64,000 nucleotides of DNA from Haliscomenobacter sp. (GTDB taxonomy: Bacteria > Bacteroidota > Bacteroidia > Chitinophagales > Saprospiraceae): NCBI RefSeq assembly GCF_016718685.1, contig NZ_JADKCX010000002.1:1-64000 (forward strand), given 5' to 3'. Made by a program: the position numbers and the translations under genes. How positions within the stretch are numbered: the stretch's first letter is position 1; each line of letters opens with the position of its first letter. Under the pieces are notes generated by a model, which was given only the letters and a program-made list of their open reading frames with translations, was not told where the DNA came from and did not search any database. Below, in pieces: positions 10,910 through 22,994 of this stretch.

Positions 10910-13900
10910 TTATTTTAGTTTGGCAAGTGCTTCCTTCACTTTGACAAGGACTTGTTCTACCAGTGCTTTTACATTGGTGCTGCTGCCTTCCACATTGAAG
11001 GTTTCGAGTTCGTTGTCTTGGTCACTTTTGTAGAGGTAAGCGGTCACTTTTGCGGTGGTGGCAATTACCTCATATTCTCCGTTGATGAAATAGTGCAGGC
11101 CCTGCGCTTTGTCGGTTGGATAATAGGCAAAAGGCAACTCCGGGTTGGCCAGCATGGCCTCCAATTGGGCGTTGAATTCTGCTTTAAATTTGAGGGGATC
11201 CAATCTTTTTTTATTGGAAAAATCGGAACTAATGATGATTTTTTTGGCTGTAGGTAGTTTGTATTTTGTATCGTTTTTAATGATGCCAATACTGAAATCC
11301 TCCATACCAATGAGTTTGGGTTCCTGGATTTTATTCAGTGCTGCGGCCAGTTTGGGCACATCATCCCGCACCTCCTGGAACAGTTTGCCCACATCAATGT
11401 AATTGTTTTTGTCACCTGCCGCCACCTTGGGCATATTGTTTAAAAGGCTGTAAGTCAGCAAGCCATGCCCAAAACGAGGATCCTCATAGCTTTTCATGTC
11501 TGCGGCACTACCCGCCAAAACAAAAAAACCGCCCCGGTCTTTCATGCGTTCCAATGCCCTGCGCTGATCTGTATTCAAGGTAGATCCTTTAGCGCCCAGA
11601 TCCAGCTGTTTGACCACTTCTCCTGAGTTACAAGCATCCAGAATAAGAATCCTCTTGCGGGCTTTTACGCTCCGAATCCAGGCTTGCAACGAATCCTGAG
11701 CGAGAGCCAATTGCCGGTTAACTGGATTGGCTAAATCGAAATTTTCGTTGTCAATGCTCAGAAAATAAAACTGACTGCTGGGGTCATTTTCAGGCCAGGT
11801 GGCACCATGACCAGAAAAATAAACGATCAATACATCTTTAGGCTCTGCCTTGGCTGCAAATTCCATCAAGGCAGCCCGAATGGCGGTTTTGCTTGGCCGG
11901 GTATTGCCTTTAGCTGTGGACAACAACTTAATTTGCATCCGATTGCCAAACAAGCCAGCAGCGGAAATTTGGAGCATGTCTTTGTAGGCTGCAGCATCCA
12001 AATCTGGAAATTTAAGATCCAATTGGGTGCCTTTGTAATCAGAAGTCCCTACAACCAGCGCGTAAAGCGTATTCGTAATGGCCTGATCAGATCGATCATT
12101 GAGCGAGATAAGATTGGGGGTGTCTTTGCCTTTTGATCCGGGCACGTAATTGATAGGGTGTGGAGGGCTGGGCAGCCATTTGTCTGCATTAAAAAAGACC
12201 AGTGACAGTTTGTTTATCTCGCCAGGAATAAAATGTTTGGCGTATTGTTGCAGATTGATGGTAAAGTTGGCTTTTCGTTCAGGGTTGACATCGGTAGCTA
12301 TTTCAATGTCATCGTCTAACATAAGACTTACGGGGCCGATTCCACCGCTGCGTTTGGTGAGTTGTACGCTGATTTGATCGTCTAAAAGCTTTGCCTCAAC
12401 CAAATCCGGGTAAAGGGCCAATTCTTGATTGTCCAGGTCGCTTACTTTACGGATGGGGCCTTCGGCGAAGCCCATCACTTTAGCCAGCAAGCCGGGTTCG
12501 TAATAGCGGTCTTTCAACTGGTCGAGGGCAACAATTTCCAGCCCAACTACGTAATACAACTTTTCCATGGCGCCCTTCCGAGGCGTCAAACAGCCCTTCA
12601 GGGGTGGTGACCAACCAGTCTTTACCCACCGCCATTAGCGTAGCCATTTCCGCAGCGGTCTGGGTATTCCAGATTTTGGCTGTATTGTCATTGCTACCCG
12701 AAATCAGAAATTGCCCAGAAGGAGAAAAAGATACAGCGCGAATGGCACTTAAATGGCCCTCATACTGGCGGATGAGTTTGCCCTTGTAAGTCGTATTGGC
12801 GGATTACATTGGACGTAAATCCGACAACAACGCTTTGACTTTTGTGAAAAAGCAAGGCAAGTAGCTATCGCAAATGATCCCCATTCGGCGTCGCTGATGG
12901 AATAATTCCCCACTTTTGTCGGTTGTATACACTTAAACCGTAAGTTTCATTGGTAGCGACATACTTTCCATCAGGGGAAAAAACAGCCTTGTCGGCACTG
13001 GATCCATATTGTTGTACGGTTTAAAATTATCGACCCGGCGCAATGCAGCGGGAAAGCCTCTTTGGTTGTAAGGTTGATCCCTTTTCGCGGCTGATTTTGT
13101 GACTTTCGGGACCCAGTGCCGATTGGCAACCAGAAAATATTGCCCATCAGGAGAAAAGTGCCAAACTGGTCACTTGATTGGAAGGAAGTTGATTTTCCCA
13201 GATTTCTTCCCATTCCTGATCGCCCTTCATTCCAAAGTTGAACTCCACCTGAAAATTACTGATGAGAAAATGGCTGCCATCCGGCAAAAGGTCAAGGGGA
13301 CGAATGGCTAACCTGTAGCTGGATTTGAGACAATGGAATGTGTTCGTCGCAGTAGAGGGTCGTAGTGATACAATGAATCCCCGGATTGTGCAAGCAGTAC
13401 ACTGGGATATTGGGGATTAAAAACAACGGGCGTGTTGAAATCTTTGATTCAGAAAAACTTGCACTTCACCATAAACCGCATCCCATAACCGGATATGCTC
13501 AGCTTTGCCACCGGTGATGATGAAGATGGAATCGGGCGAAAAGGGCGAAAAGCCCACGCTGGTCACAGGTGAAGCAGCATTGGCATAACTGTTAAAGTGC
13601 CGTCCATTCTAAATCAAAGCCTTGGCGCTCTTGCTCGAGCGGAGCGACCAACAAGGGCCTTGCCGTCATGGTGTAAAATCCAGACTCGTTGGTGCGATGC
13701 GTCCTGAAATTTTCTGACAGAAGTGCCTTCTGCTCATCCCAAATCTGGAAAAGGTCATTCATCCGATCCAGCGGTGGCAAGGTATGCGCCATCTGGGGAG
13801 TAGCGATAGAGCGTACAATGGTTTGGTGTGTCCCCAATTCCACGATCACTTTTCCCTCAGCCCAATTCCACAGGAGTGCCCTTTTATCGTCGCCGCCAGA

Positions 13901-14536
13901 AACCAGCCTTTGGCCATCCTGCGTAAATTCGATCGATATGACGGGTTGCTGACGGTGGCCGTCTAAAGTTTTGAGCAAGTTGCCTTCACTGGAATAAATC
14001 CGAATGAGTCCTTCATCATCGCAAGAAGCAAGGTATTTGCCATCTTTTGAGAAAGCAACTTGTTGATGAGTTTATTTCCGCCTGGATGGTTTGGATGAGG
14101 GTTCCTTTGAAGTCGATACGTTTGAGGCCGCCACCGCCATCGCCTGTTAAAATGTGTTGATTGTTTGGGGAAAAGCAGGCGTCAAATAAGTTCAGGTCCT
14201 TAAAATCGCGTAATTTACGGCCTTGATTGTCCCAAAGGTTGAGGTCCAGTTCCCGTTTCCAGCGTCAACATGTATTTTCCGTCGGAAGATATTTCAGCGT
14301 CTAAAAGATCATTCTGGTGTCCTTCCAATATTTTTAACAATTGACCCGCCGAAGACCAAAGCAGGACGGTGTTGTCGAGGTACCCTGCACAAGTCAATAC
14401 GTATTGACCATCTGGAGAAACAGCCAGTGCCCGGACGTAGGCGGCATGACTCATGGGGGGAATCAACTGGGGCTTTTGAGCAAAAAGAATGGCGTATTGA
14501 ATGGTGAATAGGGCGAGCAGTGTGATTTTTTCTCAT
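10910..14536 (-). CDS. Exported WD40-repeat caspase-family (C14) protein, WD40 part frame-broken
   Basis: One polypeptide of about 1,200 residues when frames are repaired. The signal peptide (MRKITLLALFTIQYAILFAQ) appears after removing one base in the T run at 14526-14531. WD40 repeats then run from 14460 to about 12640 (SPDGQYVLTCAG, DGKYLASCDDEGLIRI, TQDGQRLVSGGDDK). The linker KDWLVTTPEGLFDAS leads into an intact 559-residue part from 12589 to 10910. That part carries a C14 caspase domain: LYALVVGTSDYKG, YFSGHG (catalytic His) and ILDACNSG (catalytic Cys codon at 11630-11632). The WD40 half changes frame at least eight times in under 2 kb, while the caspase half has none. WD40-caspase fusions are common in Bacteroidota; substrates are unknown. 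An envelope location follows from the signal peptide. Confidence 0.8.
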
Positions 14537-14678
14537 ACTAGGTTATTTGGTTTCAGGCATGTAACAGATCCCCATCATTGGGATACTTATTATAAGTGCG
14601 TTGAAGCACAAAAAAGTTTCCAATGGTTAAATAATCACAGAAAAATTACTACAAAAATTTATACCGGGCAAGGCTCCT

Positions 14679-17600
14679 TTATTTTTCTTTCATAAATTCA
14701 ACGCCCTCCCAGTTCTCAGGGGTTCCTGACTGGGCATAGCGCTGCGCTTTTTCCAGGAACCACTGCGCGGGAGCATCGTGTGGATTAATTGACAATACCT
14801 GAGTTAAGGAGCTTATGGTGTAGTCAAAGTCTTTATTAAAATAGGCATAAAGGCCTTGTTCAAAAACCCTTAGCGTTTGTTCCTTATTGTTAAATGAACC
14901 ATCGGCATCGCCATCAAAACATTCGTAGATGTCCGTAAAGGCCTTTTTTCCTTTGACTTGTACTTTGCCCAGGTAGCGGAAGTTAAAATCTGCTTTATTT
15001 TCAATCAATTGTAAACTGTATTCGCTTAACAAGATGCGGGTGCCGTAAAATTTGGTGAGCCCTTCCATGCGGGAAGCCGTATTTACGGTATCAGAAACCG
15101 TAGCGGCATCCATTCGTTTTTGGTCGCCAATGATGCCCATGATCAGAGAGCCAGTATGCAGACCAATGCCTACTTCGATGGTTTGTCGGCCTTTTTCCTG
15201 TCTTTGCTCATTGTAGATGCTGAGCTCTTTTTGGATGGCAACTGCTGCACGCAGGGCATCTTCAGGGCTGCTGGTAAAAATGGCCATAATCCCATCTCCG
15301 AGGTATTGATTGACGAAGCCCTTATGTTTTTGTACCAAGGGTCCCATCCGTTGGTTGTAGGAAGATACAAATTTGAAGTTTTCTGCCGGGGTCATTGATT
15401 CTGCCAGTCCGGTGTAATCGCGGATGTCGGCAAAAAGGACCGTAACCACCTGTTCTACGTGGTCGCCCAAACGCACATCGGTGATGCTTTCATGACCCAG
15501 GGAACGGATAAATTCATTGGGGACAAAGCGATTGGAAGCCGCGTTGATTTTGTGCAAGCTGAGGTGCATATTGAGTCGAGCCAAAAACTCGTCTTTGGAA
15601 AATGGTTTGGCGATGTAATCATTGGCACCCGTATTGAGTCCGGTAACGAGATCTGAGACCTGGTTTTTGGCGGTGATCATCAGCACCGGGAGTTCGCTGG
15701 GGAGGTATTTTTCCCTGATTTTTTGACACACTTCGTAGCCCGACATGCGGGGCATCATCACATCGAGCAGCACCGAGGTCGATGGAATCATCATCATCTA
15801 AAATTTGCAGGGCTTCTTCCCCACTTAATACTTGCGTAATGCGGTAGATCGCTTTATTGAGGAAATTTTTCAGCACCTGTTGGTTGACCGCTTCGTCGTC
15901 AACGATCAGGATGTGTACCTTTTCGGAATCGGGTAAGGCGTTATCTTCCAGTTCGGGTTGGGTTCCATTGGTACTAGCAATGGGTTCAACTTGCCAGCCC
16001 CTTACGCTAGCCAATGGCGTTAGCATTAGGTCAGTTGTTTCGGGAATGCTTGTAGCTGCTTCCGCCGAAGCGAGGGGCAGGCTGAAGAAAAAAGTAGAAC
16101 CACGGCCTACTTCCGATTCCAGCCACATTTTTCCACCGTGCAATTCGACCAAACGTTTGGAGACAGACAAGCCCAAACCGGTGCCAGCAAAACTGCGCGC
16201 AATCGAACCATCGCCTTGTTCAAACTCCTTGAAGATGATGTCTTGTTTGTCTGCCGGGATGCCTATTCCGGTATCTTTCACGGAGATGGTCAGTACATGG
16301 GAAGTTTTTTCCCAGAGGGCGTTGACTACGATCTGACCCGTTTCGGTGAATTTGATGGCATTGCCGACCAGGTTGTAGAGAATTTGTTGCAACCGATTTT
16401 CATCGGCCCAGGCGGCAGGTAAGTCGTTGGGAACCGCATTGATGATGCTGAATTTTTTTCCTTGTACCAGCGGGGCTAAATTGCGCAACACCACGTCGGT
16501 TAAGGCATAGAGGTTAACGGGTTTGGTGGCCAACTCGATCTCCTGGTTTTTCAGTTTGGAAAAATCGAGGATGTCATTGACCAAACTGTTCAGGCGGCGA
16601 CTGGAAGAAATGATCATGCTCAAATCTTCCTGTTGGTCTCGTTCTTGCACCCTTTCGATCAGGGATTCGGAAAGACCAATGATGCCCTGCAAGGGCGTCC
16701 GCAATTCATGGGAAGTATTGGCTAAAAATTGGTCTTTGAGCGCATCCACGCGGCGCAGTTGCTCATTGACCTTTTGTTCTTGCTCGGTTTTTTGGCGTTC
16801 CAAGAGCAGTAGTTGGGCTTGCCGTTGCTGTTCTTGTCGGCGGAACCAATACAAAATGCTGATGATCAGGGGCTGCATATAGCGTGTACATCCACCCCGT
16901 TTTCCACCAGGGCGGGCGAATGCTGAAGGAATAAACCAGTTCATCGCTCCAGGTTCCCATGCTGCTCAAGGCTTTGGCCCTGAAGGTGTAGTCGCCGGAA
17001 GGCAAGTTGCCGTACGAGGCTTCGTTTTTGGTGTTGAGTGAGCTCCAGGTGGCATCAAACCCTTCTAATGTATATTGGTATTTTACTTTTTCAGGTTGTT
17101 GCTGGGTGCTCGCTACAAAGGTGAAACTGAGGTTATTGTTGTTGTGTTTCAAGCTGAGATTTTGGGGTAACCTATTCCAGTTTGACAAGCCTGAGAAACG
17201 AAAATCACCCACTTTTACGCCATTGCCGAGCACAAAAGAACTGTCTTGTTTTTGTAATAAAGCGGGCCAGGGGATGTTTTCATTGTAAAGCGAAATGCCC
17301 ATCAGGCTCATGTTGGGCTTTGCAGCCTGGAGGGATTCCCCACTCGGGTGATAGATAGTCAGCCGATCGTTGGCTCCGATGTAGATGTCGCCATTTTTGG
17401 CTTCGAATAAACTGTTGCGCCAACAACCGATGCCTAAAAATCCATCCTCGTAACTGTAGTTTTTAAAGAGTACCGTAGATGGCGTCAGTTCAATGATGGG
17501 TTTAGCGTTGATGGAAGCCAAAGTGGCAGTGCTCATTTTGGAAAGCCCAAAACGGGTTCCGATCCATAAGTTGCCTTTTTTGTCTTGCAAAAGCGAAAGT

Positions 17601-19580
17601 ACCGCGTCGTTGCTCAGGCCTTCTTTTTCGCTGAAATGGGTGAAATATTGGCCATCAAAACGGTTTAAGCCACCGCCCAAGGTGCCAAACCAGAGATTGC
17701 CTTTGCTGTCCTGTAAAATTGAGGTTACATCGTTATTGCTTAACCCATTTTCTTCGCGGTAATGGGTGAAATTTTTGCCATCGTATTTGGAAACGCCTCC
17801 GCCTTGGGTACCAAACCAGATGTTTCCTTGTGTCTTGTAACAAGGAAAGCACGGTATTGCTGCTCAAGCCTTCTTTTTCGGTGAAATGGGTGAAATATTG
17901 GCCGTCGTATTTGGTGGTACCCCCTTCGCGGGTGCCAAACCAGATGTTTCCTCGTTTATCTTCCAACATGCACAATACATGATTGCTGCTCAAACCCTCC
18001 TTTTGGCTAAAATTGGTGAAGTATTGGCCATCATACCTCGATGTTCCACTTCCGTTGGTGCCGAACCACAAATTTCCCTGTTGGTCATTGATGATCGAGT
18101 AGATAAAGTTATTACTCAGACCGATTGCTTCATTGTAGAGATAAAAATGTCTGCCATCAAATTTTAAAGCTCCTCCGCCCGGAGTGCCAAACCACAAAGT
18201 GCCTTGATTGTCTTCGATGGTGCTAAAAACTTCGTTGCTGCTCAATCCCTCTTTTTCGGTGAGGTGGGTGAAAATATTTCCGCTGTATTTACTTATTCCA
18301 CCTCCATCGGTGCCCAGCCAAATGTTACCTGCTTTGTCTTCAAAAATGCACAACACTGCGCTGTAATTGATTCCTGAACCCTCAGCGAAATGGTTGAATG
18401 TTTGACCATCGTATTTGGTCGCGCCCTTACCTAATGTACCAAACCAAATGTCACCATGATGATCAACCATGATGCTTGAAACGGGGACGCGATTAAACCC
18501 TGTTTTATCTGAATAATTGTATAACGATTTACCATCGTAGCGGCTAGCCCCCAACTCTGTACCCAACCAGATATTCCCCGCTTTGTCTTCGGAAATTGCA
18601 GCCACATCGCTGTGCATCAACCCTTCTTTTGGGGTAAGATGGATGAAACTGGTTCCATCAAACTTAGATACCCCTCCATCATCGGTGCCAATCCAGACAT
18701 TGTTTTTGCTGTCTGCAAAAATGGATAAAATTCGATCGCTGCTCAGGCCTTGCTTTTTAGTGTAATTGGTAAACTTATTCCCCTGGAATCTGGTTACGCC
18801 CTGGTCTATACTGCCCAACCAGATGTTCCCTTTTTGGTCTTCACAAAGGGCAGTTATATTGTTGCTTGGTAATCCATCCTCCGCTGTAAAATAGGTGAAA
18901 TATTTTCCGTCGTATTTGGCTACGCCAGCCCCATCCGTACCGAACCACAGATTTCCCTGTTTGTCTACCAGAATACAGGTAACACTATTGCTGTTCAGCC
19001 CTTCTTTTTCGGTATAATGCGTAAAATATTTTCCATCATACCGGCATACTCCGCCGCCTAAACTTCCAAACCATAGGTTACCTTTTGCGTCCTGCGCAAT
19101 ACAGCGGATAACGTTGTGCTTCAATCCCTGCAGCTTTCCAAATGCACTGAAATTATAAGGATTTTGGTCTTTTCCTGCTCCGATCTTTGCCAGTACGATT
19201 TCAGGAATACCTACAGGCACGCGCTGGCCTTTAACTAAAAAAGAGCTCGGTTTTGTGGAAGCATTTTTGCCCACTTGGATTTTGGTTAGCGCTGCTTCAT
19301 TGACCGGAATAGGACTGGGATGTTTTACGGGTAAAATATTCAGGTTGCTCGGGATAACCTGGGGTACTCTTGCTTTGATTACCGCGTTGGTCGCACTATT
19401 TACTTTTCTTTTTACTGGACTGGATACGGAGTCACCAGGTACTACATAGGGATTGGCTTTCACCCACGTAATGGTGTGTGCTGCATTGGCTTTTTGGTCA
19501 TCGTCCTGGATGGTGCAACCCAGCATCCAAAACAGAACAACAATACCCCAAAGTGTTAGATTCTTGATGTTTTTTTGCAC
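14679..19580 (-). CDS. Propeller sensor histidine kinase/receiver/adenylate-guanylate cyclase hybrid, frameshifted
   Basis: A single sensor of about 1,630 residues. A GTG start at 19580 gives a lipoprotein-like leader (TLWGIVVLFWMLGC). About 13 two-component-regulator propeller repeats follow (GNLWFGTDGAG..., about 40 residues each, as in double seven-bladed periplasmic propellers), then a Y_Y_Y domain, one membrane helix (LIISILYWF) and the kinase core: H box SHELRTPL, N box YNLVGNAIKF, G boxes DTGIGIP and GTGLGL. Next is a receiver (ILIVDDE, phospho-Asp in LLDVMMPRMSG). A class III cyclase ends the protein, with metal Asp residues in FADIRDYTGL and GDGIMAIF, plus a short TPR-like tail. Frame breaks lie near 17842, 16890 and 15778. 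It lies between the acyltransferase pair and the caspase cassette on the same strand. Signal and nucleotide product (cAMP or cGMP) are unknown. Confidence 0.85.
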
Positions 19581-19663
19581 AATGGGAAAATTAGAATAGG
19601 CATGTGGACTCCTTGACAGGTGGTGGTCTGCCTTGAGCAAAGTTACTCATTTTTCCTTGTTCC

Positions 19664-21412
19664 CTAAAACTGAAAATAAATAAACGGCACCACATCCGCA
19701 CTCGCCGTCTGGATCACCAGCCAAACCACCAAGGCCAGCACCAAGGCCTGCACAGGCACCGGACTGCGCTCAAACAACTTATCCCAAAATCCATACCACT
19801 TGTCGGGCATGAAGTGCAGCACATAGCCCAGTACAATCAGGAACAGCACAGGTTTGTAGCCACTCCACAACTGTCCCCACAACTCGCCGTGAAAAGCCGA
19901 GCCAATTTGGGTCAGTACCATGGACGTGGTTTCCAGCGGTGGGTTCGGATTGTTGAGCGCGCCGGAGCGGAACAAAATCCAGCAAAAGGTCACGAAGTGA
20001 AAAGTGTGGAAAGTACCTACCCAAGGCCCCAGAATTTGCCGATTGCTCAACACATCGATGCTGGTTGCAAGCAAAGTCAAGAGTAACGCCAAGCTGAAAA
20101 AAACCAGGTTGCTGAAACTCAGGCTAGCTAACTGTTCCGCCGAAATTTCGCCGCTGGAGGCCAACCAATATAAGGACCCTTGCAATGCCATTTGTACCAT
20201 CAGCACAATGATGAAGGCCCGCATGGCCGGGTTGCCCCAAAAACGGTTGGGCACAGAAAGCGCTCGATCAATCGCCAGGGCAATGCCGTGCAGCGCCCCC
20301 CAGGCAATGAACACCCAACTGGCACCGTGCCACAATCCCCCCAACACCATCGTAATCATGAGGTTGAAGTAGGTAAAAAACTTACCCTTGCGGTTGCCGC
20401 CGAGGGAAATGTACAAATAATCGCGCAGCCAACTGGACAGCGAAATGTGCCAACGCCGCCAAAACTCCTGAATGCTGCTGGAGCGGTAAGGTGTATGAAA
20501 GTTATCGGGCAGGGTAAACCCAAGCAACAAGGCCAAGCCAATGGCCATGTCGGAATACCCCGAAAAATCGCAATAAATCTGAATGGCGTAGCCATAAGTG
20601 GCCACCAGGTTTTCCAACCCGGAATACAAGGAGGGATTTTCAAAAACCCGGTCTACGTAATTGACGCTGATGTAATCCGAAATGATGGCTTTTTTGAACA
20701 AGCCGCTCATGATCAGGATCATGGCACGGCCCATTTGTTCCTTGCTCAAATGGGGCTTTTTGCGGATTTGGGGCAAAAAATCGGCCGCCCGTACAATCGG
20801 CCCGGCTAGTAATTGAGGGAAAAAAGTAACAAAAAAGCCGAAGTCCAAAAAACTGCGCAAAAAGGAACGGATGTCTTTCATTCCCGCACTCACCGGTTGA
20901 ATTTGCCCTCGGTATACGTCGATGCTGTAGCTGAGCGTTTGAAACACAAAAAAGGAAATGCCTGCCGGGAGATAGATGTTTTGCAAAGCCCAATTGGTAT
21001 GCAAGGTGGAATTGAAGATGCCGATGAAGAAATTGGTGTACTTGAAATAGACCAGCATGCCGAGGTTGAAAACCAAACTGAGAATCAGAAACAACAACTT
21101 CCCCGCTTTGGTCGGCGCCTGATAGATAAAATGCCCCAGAAAAAAATCGACCACCGCTGAAAAAATCAACAACACAAAAGGGTAGGAGTACACCATCCAT
21201 AAATTGACCGGACCTCCGGTGCATTTGTAGTAAAAAAACAGCGAAAAAATGGTGGTTAAAAGCAGGCGCAGGTTAAAGCTGCGCAGCAACAAGAGGTAAA
21301 GTGTATAAAAAATAAAAAAAAGAATGAAGAACTCCAGGTTGCTAAAGAGCAGAGGCCTGGAAGCTACATAAGTCCACAATCCGGAAAAATCAGTCCAATT
21401 AATTGGCGGCAT
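19664..21412 (-). CDS. MBOAT-family membrane O-acyltransferase (AlgI-like)
   Basis: 582-residue multi-span membrane protein of the MBOAT family that moves acyl groups across the membrane onto a polysaccharide. The family core is plain: YCDFSGYSDMAIGLALLLG, FWRRWHISLSSWLRDYLYI (with the conserved histidine) and the catalytic histidine in GGLWHGASW. Its start overlaps the end of the SGNH hydrolase gene by 14 bases, which suggests translational coupling. MBOAT plus SGNH partner pairs are known for O-acetylation of alginate, peptidoglycan and other glycans. The acceptor here is not evident, since no polymer synthesis genes adjoin. Confidence 0.93.
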   Translation of the reverse strand: MPPINWTDFSGLWTYVASRPLLFSNLEFFILFFIFYTLYLLLLRSFNLRLLLTTIFSLFFYYKCTGGPVNLWMVYSYPFVLLIFSAVVDFFLGHFIYQAPTKAGKLLFLILSLVFNLGMLVYFKYTNFFIGIFNSTLHTNWALQNIYLPAGISFFVFQTLSYSIDVYRGQIQPVSAGMKDIRSFLRSFLDFGFFVTFFPQLLAGPIVRAADFLPQIRKKPHLSKEQMGRAMILIMSGLFKKAIISDYISVNYVDRVFENPSLYSGLENLVATYGYAIQIYCDFSGYSDMAIGLALLLGFTLPDNFHTPYRSSSIQEFWRRWHISLSSWLRDYLYISLGGNRKGKFFTYFNLMITMVLGGLWHGASWVFIAWGALHGIALAIDRALSVPNRFWGNPAMRAFIIVLMVQMALQGSLYWLASSGEISAEQLASLSFSNLVFFSLALLLTLLATSIDVLSNRQILGPWVGTFHTFHFVTFCWILFRSGALNNPNPPLETTSMVLTQIGSAFHGELWGQLWSGYKPVLFLIVLGYVLHFMPDKWYGFWDKLFERSPVPVQALVLALVVWLVIQTASADVVPFIYFQF

Positions 21413-22994
21413 AGGCTTTCATCAGGGCACTGTACAACAACTGTGCCTTTACTAGGTATCCTCTTTCGGTAAAATGAATTCCATCAGCTTGTGCAAGTCC
21501 ACCTGAGCGCCAGCGGCGCATTGAACCCAATCCGCCCATGACCTGGTGCAAATCCCAAATGGCTACATGGTGTTCTTGCGTTTGCCTGCGCAATATATCT
21601 CGAACCTGCAATCCGATGGTATTGTCTACGGATTTATTTTTTAATACATCGGGATGGATGGTCACTAAAATGGGTACTTGGGGCATTTTGGCTTGTAACT
21701 TGTCCAAAAAAGCCCCAACCTCACGTTCTACCTCGGCCATTTTACTACCGGGTAAAAATGCTTCATTGGTGCCCAACGTAATGATGATCAAATCGGGAAA
21801 CAACATGGCGGCCTGGTCTACAAAGTACGGGGCATGGTTGTAGTGGTAGTAAGTTACCCCGTTGGCCCCGGCAGCACAGTACAGCAAACCGGGTTTGGAA
21901 TTGTTTTCCAGTAAAAAACCAAACAAGGTTGTACGTTCCTGCCGGGGCTGGTTTTTCAGCCCCTTGATGCGCAGTACAGACGTTAAGGTGTCCAGATGCA
22001 CAACGCTCAGGAAAGGTTGAGTACTGTCGTAGGTTCCTGCAACCATTTTGGCCCCGGCTTCGATAAACGTGCTGAGGTCAGGGCTTGGCGCTGGTGCGGG
22101 GCGAGGCGCTACCCAATTGGAGGCGGGGACTTTGAGTACGTCTCCCGGGTGGATCAAATTGCTGTTGAGTCCATTGAGTTTGCGCAAATCGGCTATGTTG
22201 CAATGGTAACGCCGCGAAATACTGTACAGGGATTCTCCTGAACGCACCTTGTGGTTGCTGGTGCCAGTGAGGACCACGGGTTTACTTGTGATGCTTGCCG
22301 CAATGGCTTTGGTGTCAACAAGTTTTTGGGGAGCAAGCGGAGTGGTTTTGCCCGTTTCTACCAACATGTCAAAAATTTCGGGACCTTTTTCATGAAAAAT
22401 GGTCACCGAATTGAAACGTTGATCCAGGCCGTAGCGGTCTTGAGGATAGATGCTGAGTTCAAAATCTTCGTAGTAGGTACGCATCCCCATGCCACTCAGA
22501 CCAATGGGAATCTCGGTATTTTGAAAAGTGCTTTTTCGCCCTTGCCAATTGCCTTTGCTGTTGGTTTTTACATCGCGGGCATTGTAACTTCCGGCTTGTT
22601 GATAGGGGAATACCAAACCCCGACCAGCTTCTCCAAATTCTTTCTGGAAAAACGCCCGCAGCCAACCGGTGAAATAGTCTCCCTGGATATGGGAATCTCC
22701 GATGTGCAGCACGCGTACCTGGTTGGACTTTCCAGATTTTAAAGCGTCCAGCCGTTTGAAAAAAGAATGGAGGGACTCGGCCCGCTCAATGGTATTGACG
22801 CTGAAATCGATGAAAGGAAACTGGGCCGGATCCAGATCGGGTGGTTTGGGAATGGTATCTTTAGCTGGCGCAGCAAGGGGCTTGGACGTCGCCACTTTAG
22901 CCGCCAGTGGCGCTTTGGGCTTTTCTGCCGCAGGGGCACAGCCCGTAGACGCGAGTACGAGGCTCAGGAAGATCTTGAGGGGAAATTGAAGCAT
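21399..22994 (-). CDS. SGNH/GDSL-family lipoprotein with internal LysM domain
   Basis: 531-residue exported protein with a lipobox-like leader (MLQFPLKIFLSLVLASTGC). The SGNH hydrolase fold shows block I VLHIGDSHIQGD near residue 97, a GTNEAF segment (block III-like) and the C-terminal catalytic pair DGIHF. A LysM domain (HKVRSGESLYSISRRYHCN to GDVLKVP, about residues 250-292) is inserted between block I and the later blocks, pointing to peptidoglycan contact. It overlaps the MBOAT gene downstream, so it is probably the extracytoplasmic acetyltransferase or esterase that completes acyl transfer from the MBOAT protein. The active form (transferase or esterase) cannot be decided from sequence. 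Confidence 0.87.
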   Translation of the reverse strand: MLQFPLKIFLSLVLASTGCAPAAEKPKAPLAAKVATSKPLAAPAKDTIPKPPDLDPAQFPFIDFSVNTIERAESLHSFFKRLDALKSGKSNQVRVLHIGDSHIQGDYFTGWLRAFFQKEFGEAGRGLVFPYQQAGSYNARDVKTNSKGNWQGRKSTFQNTEIPIGLSGMGMRTYYEDFELSIYPQDRYGLDQRFNSVTIFHEKGPEIFDMLVETGKTTPLAPQKLVDTKAIAASITSKPVVLTGTSNHKVRSGESLYSISRRYHCNIADLRKLNGLNSNLIHPGDVLKVPASNWVAPRPAPAPSPDLSTFIEAGAKMVAGTYDSTQPFLSVVHLDTLTSVLRIKGLKNQPRQERTTLFGFLLENNSKPGLLYCAAGANGVTYYHYNHAPYFVDQAAMLFPDLIIITLGTNEAFLPGSKMAEVEREVGAFLDKLQAKMPQVPILVTIHPDVLKNKSVDNTIGLQVRDILRRQTQEHHVAIWDLHQVMGGLGSMRRWRSGGLAQADGIHFTERGYLVKAQLLYSALMKAYAAN

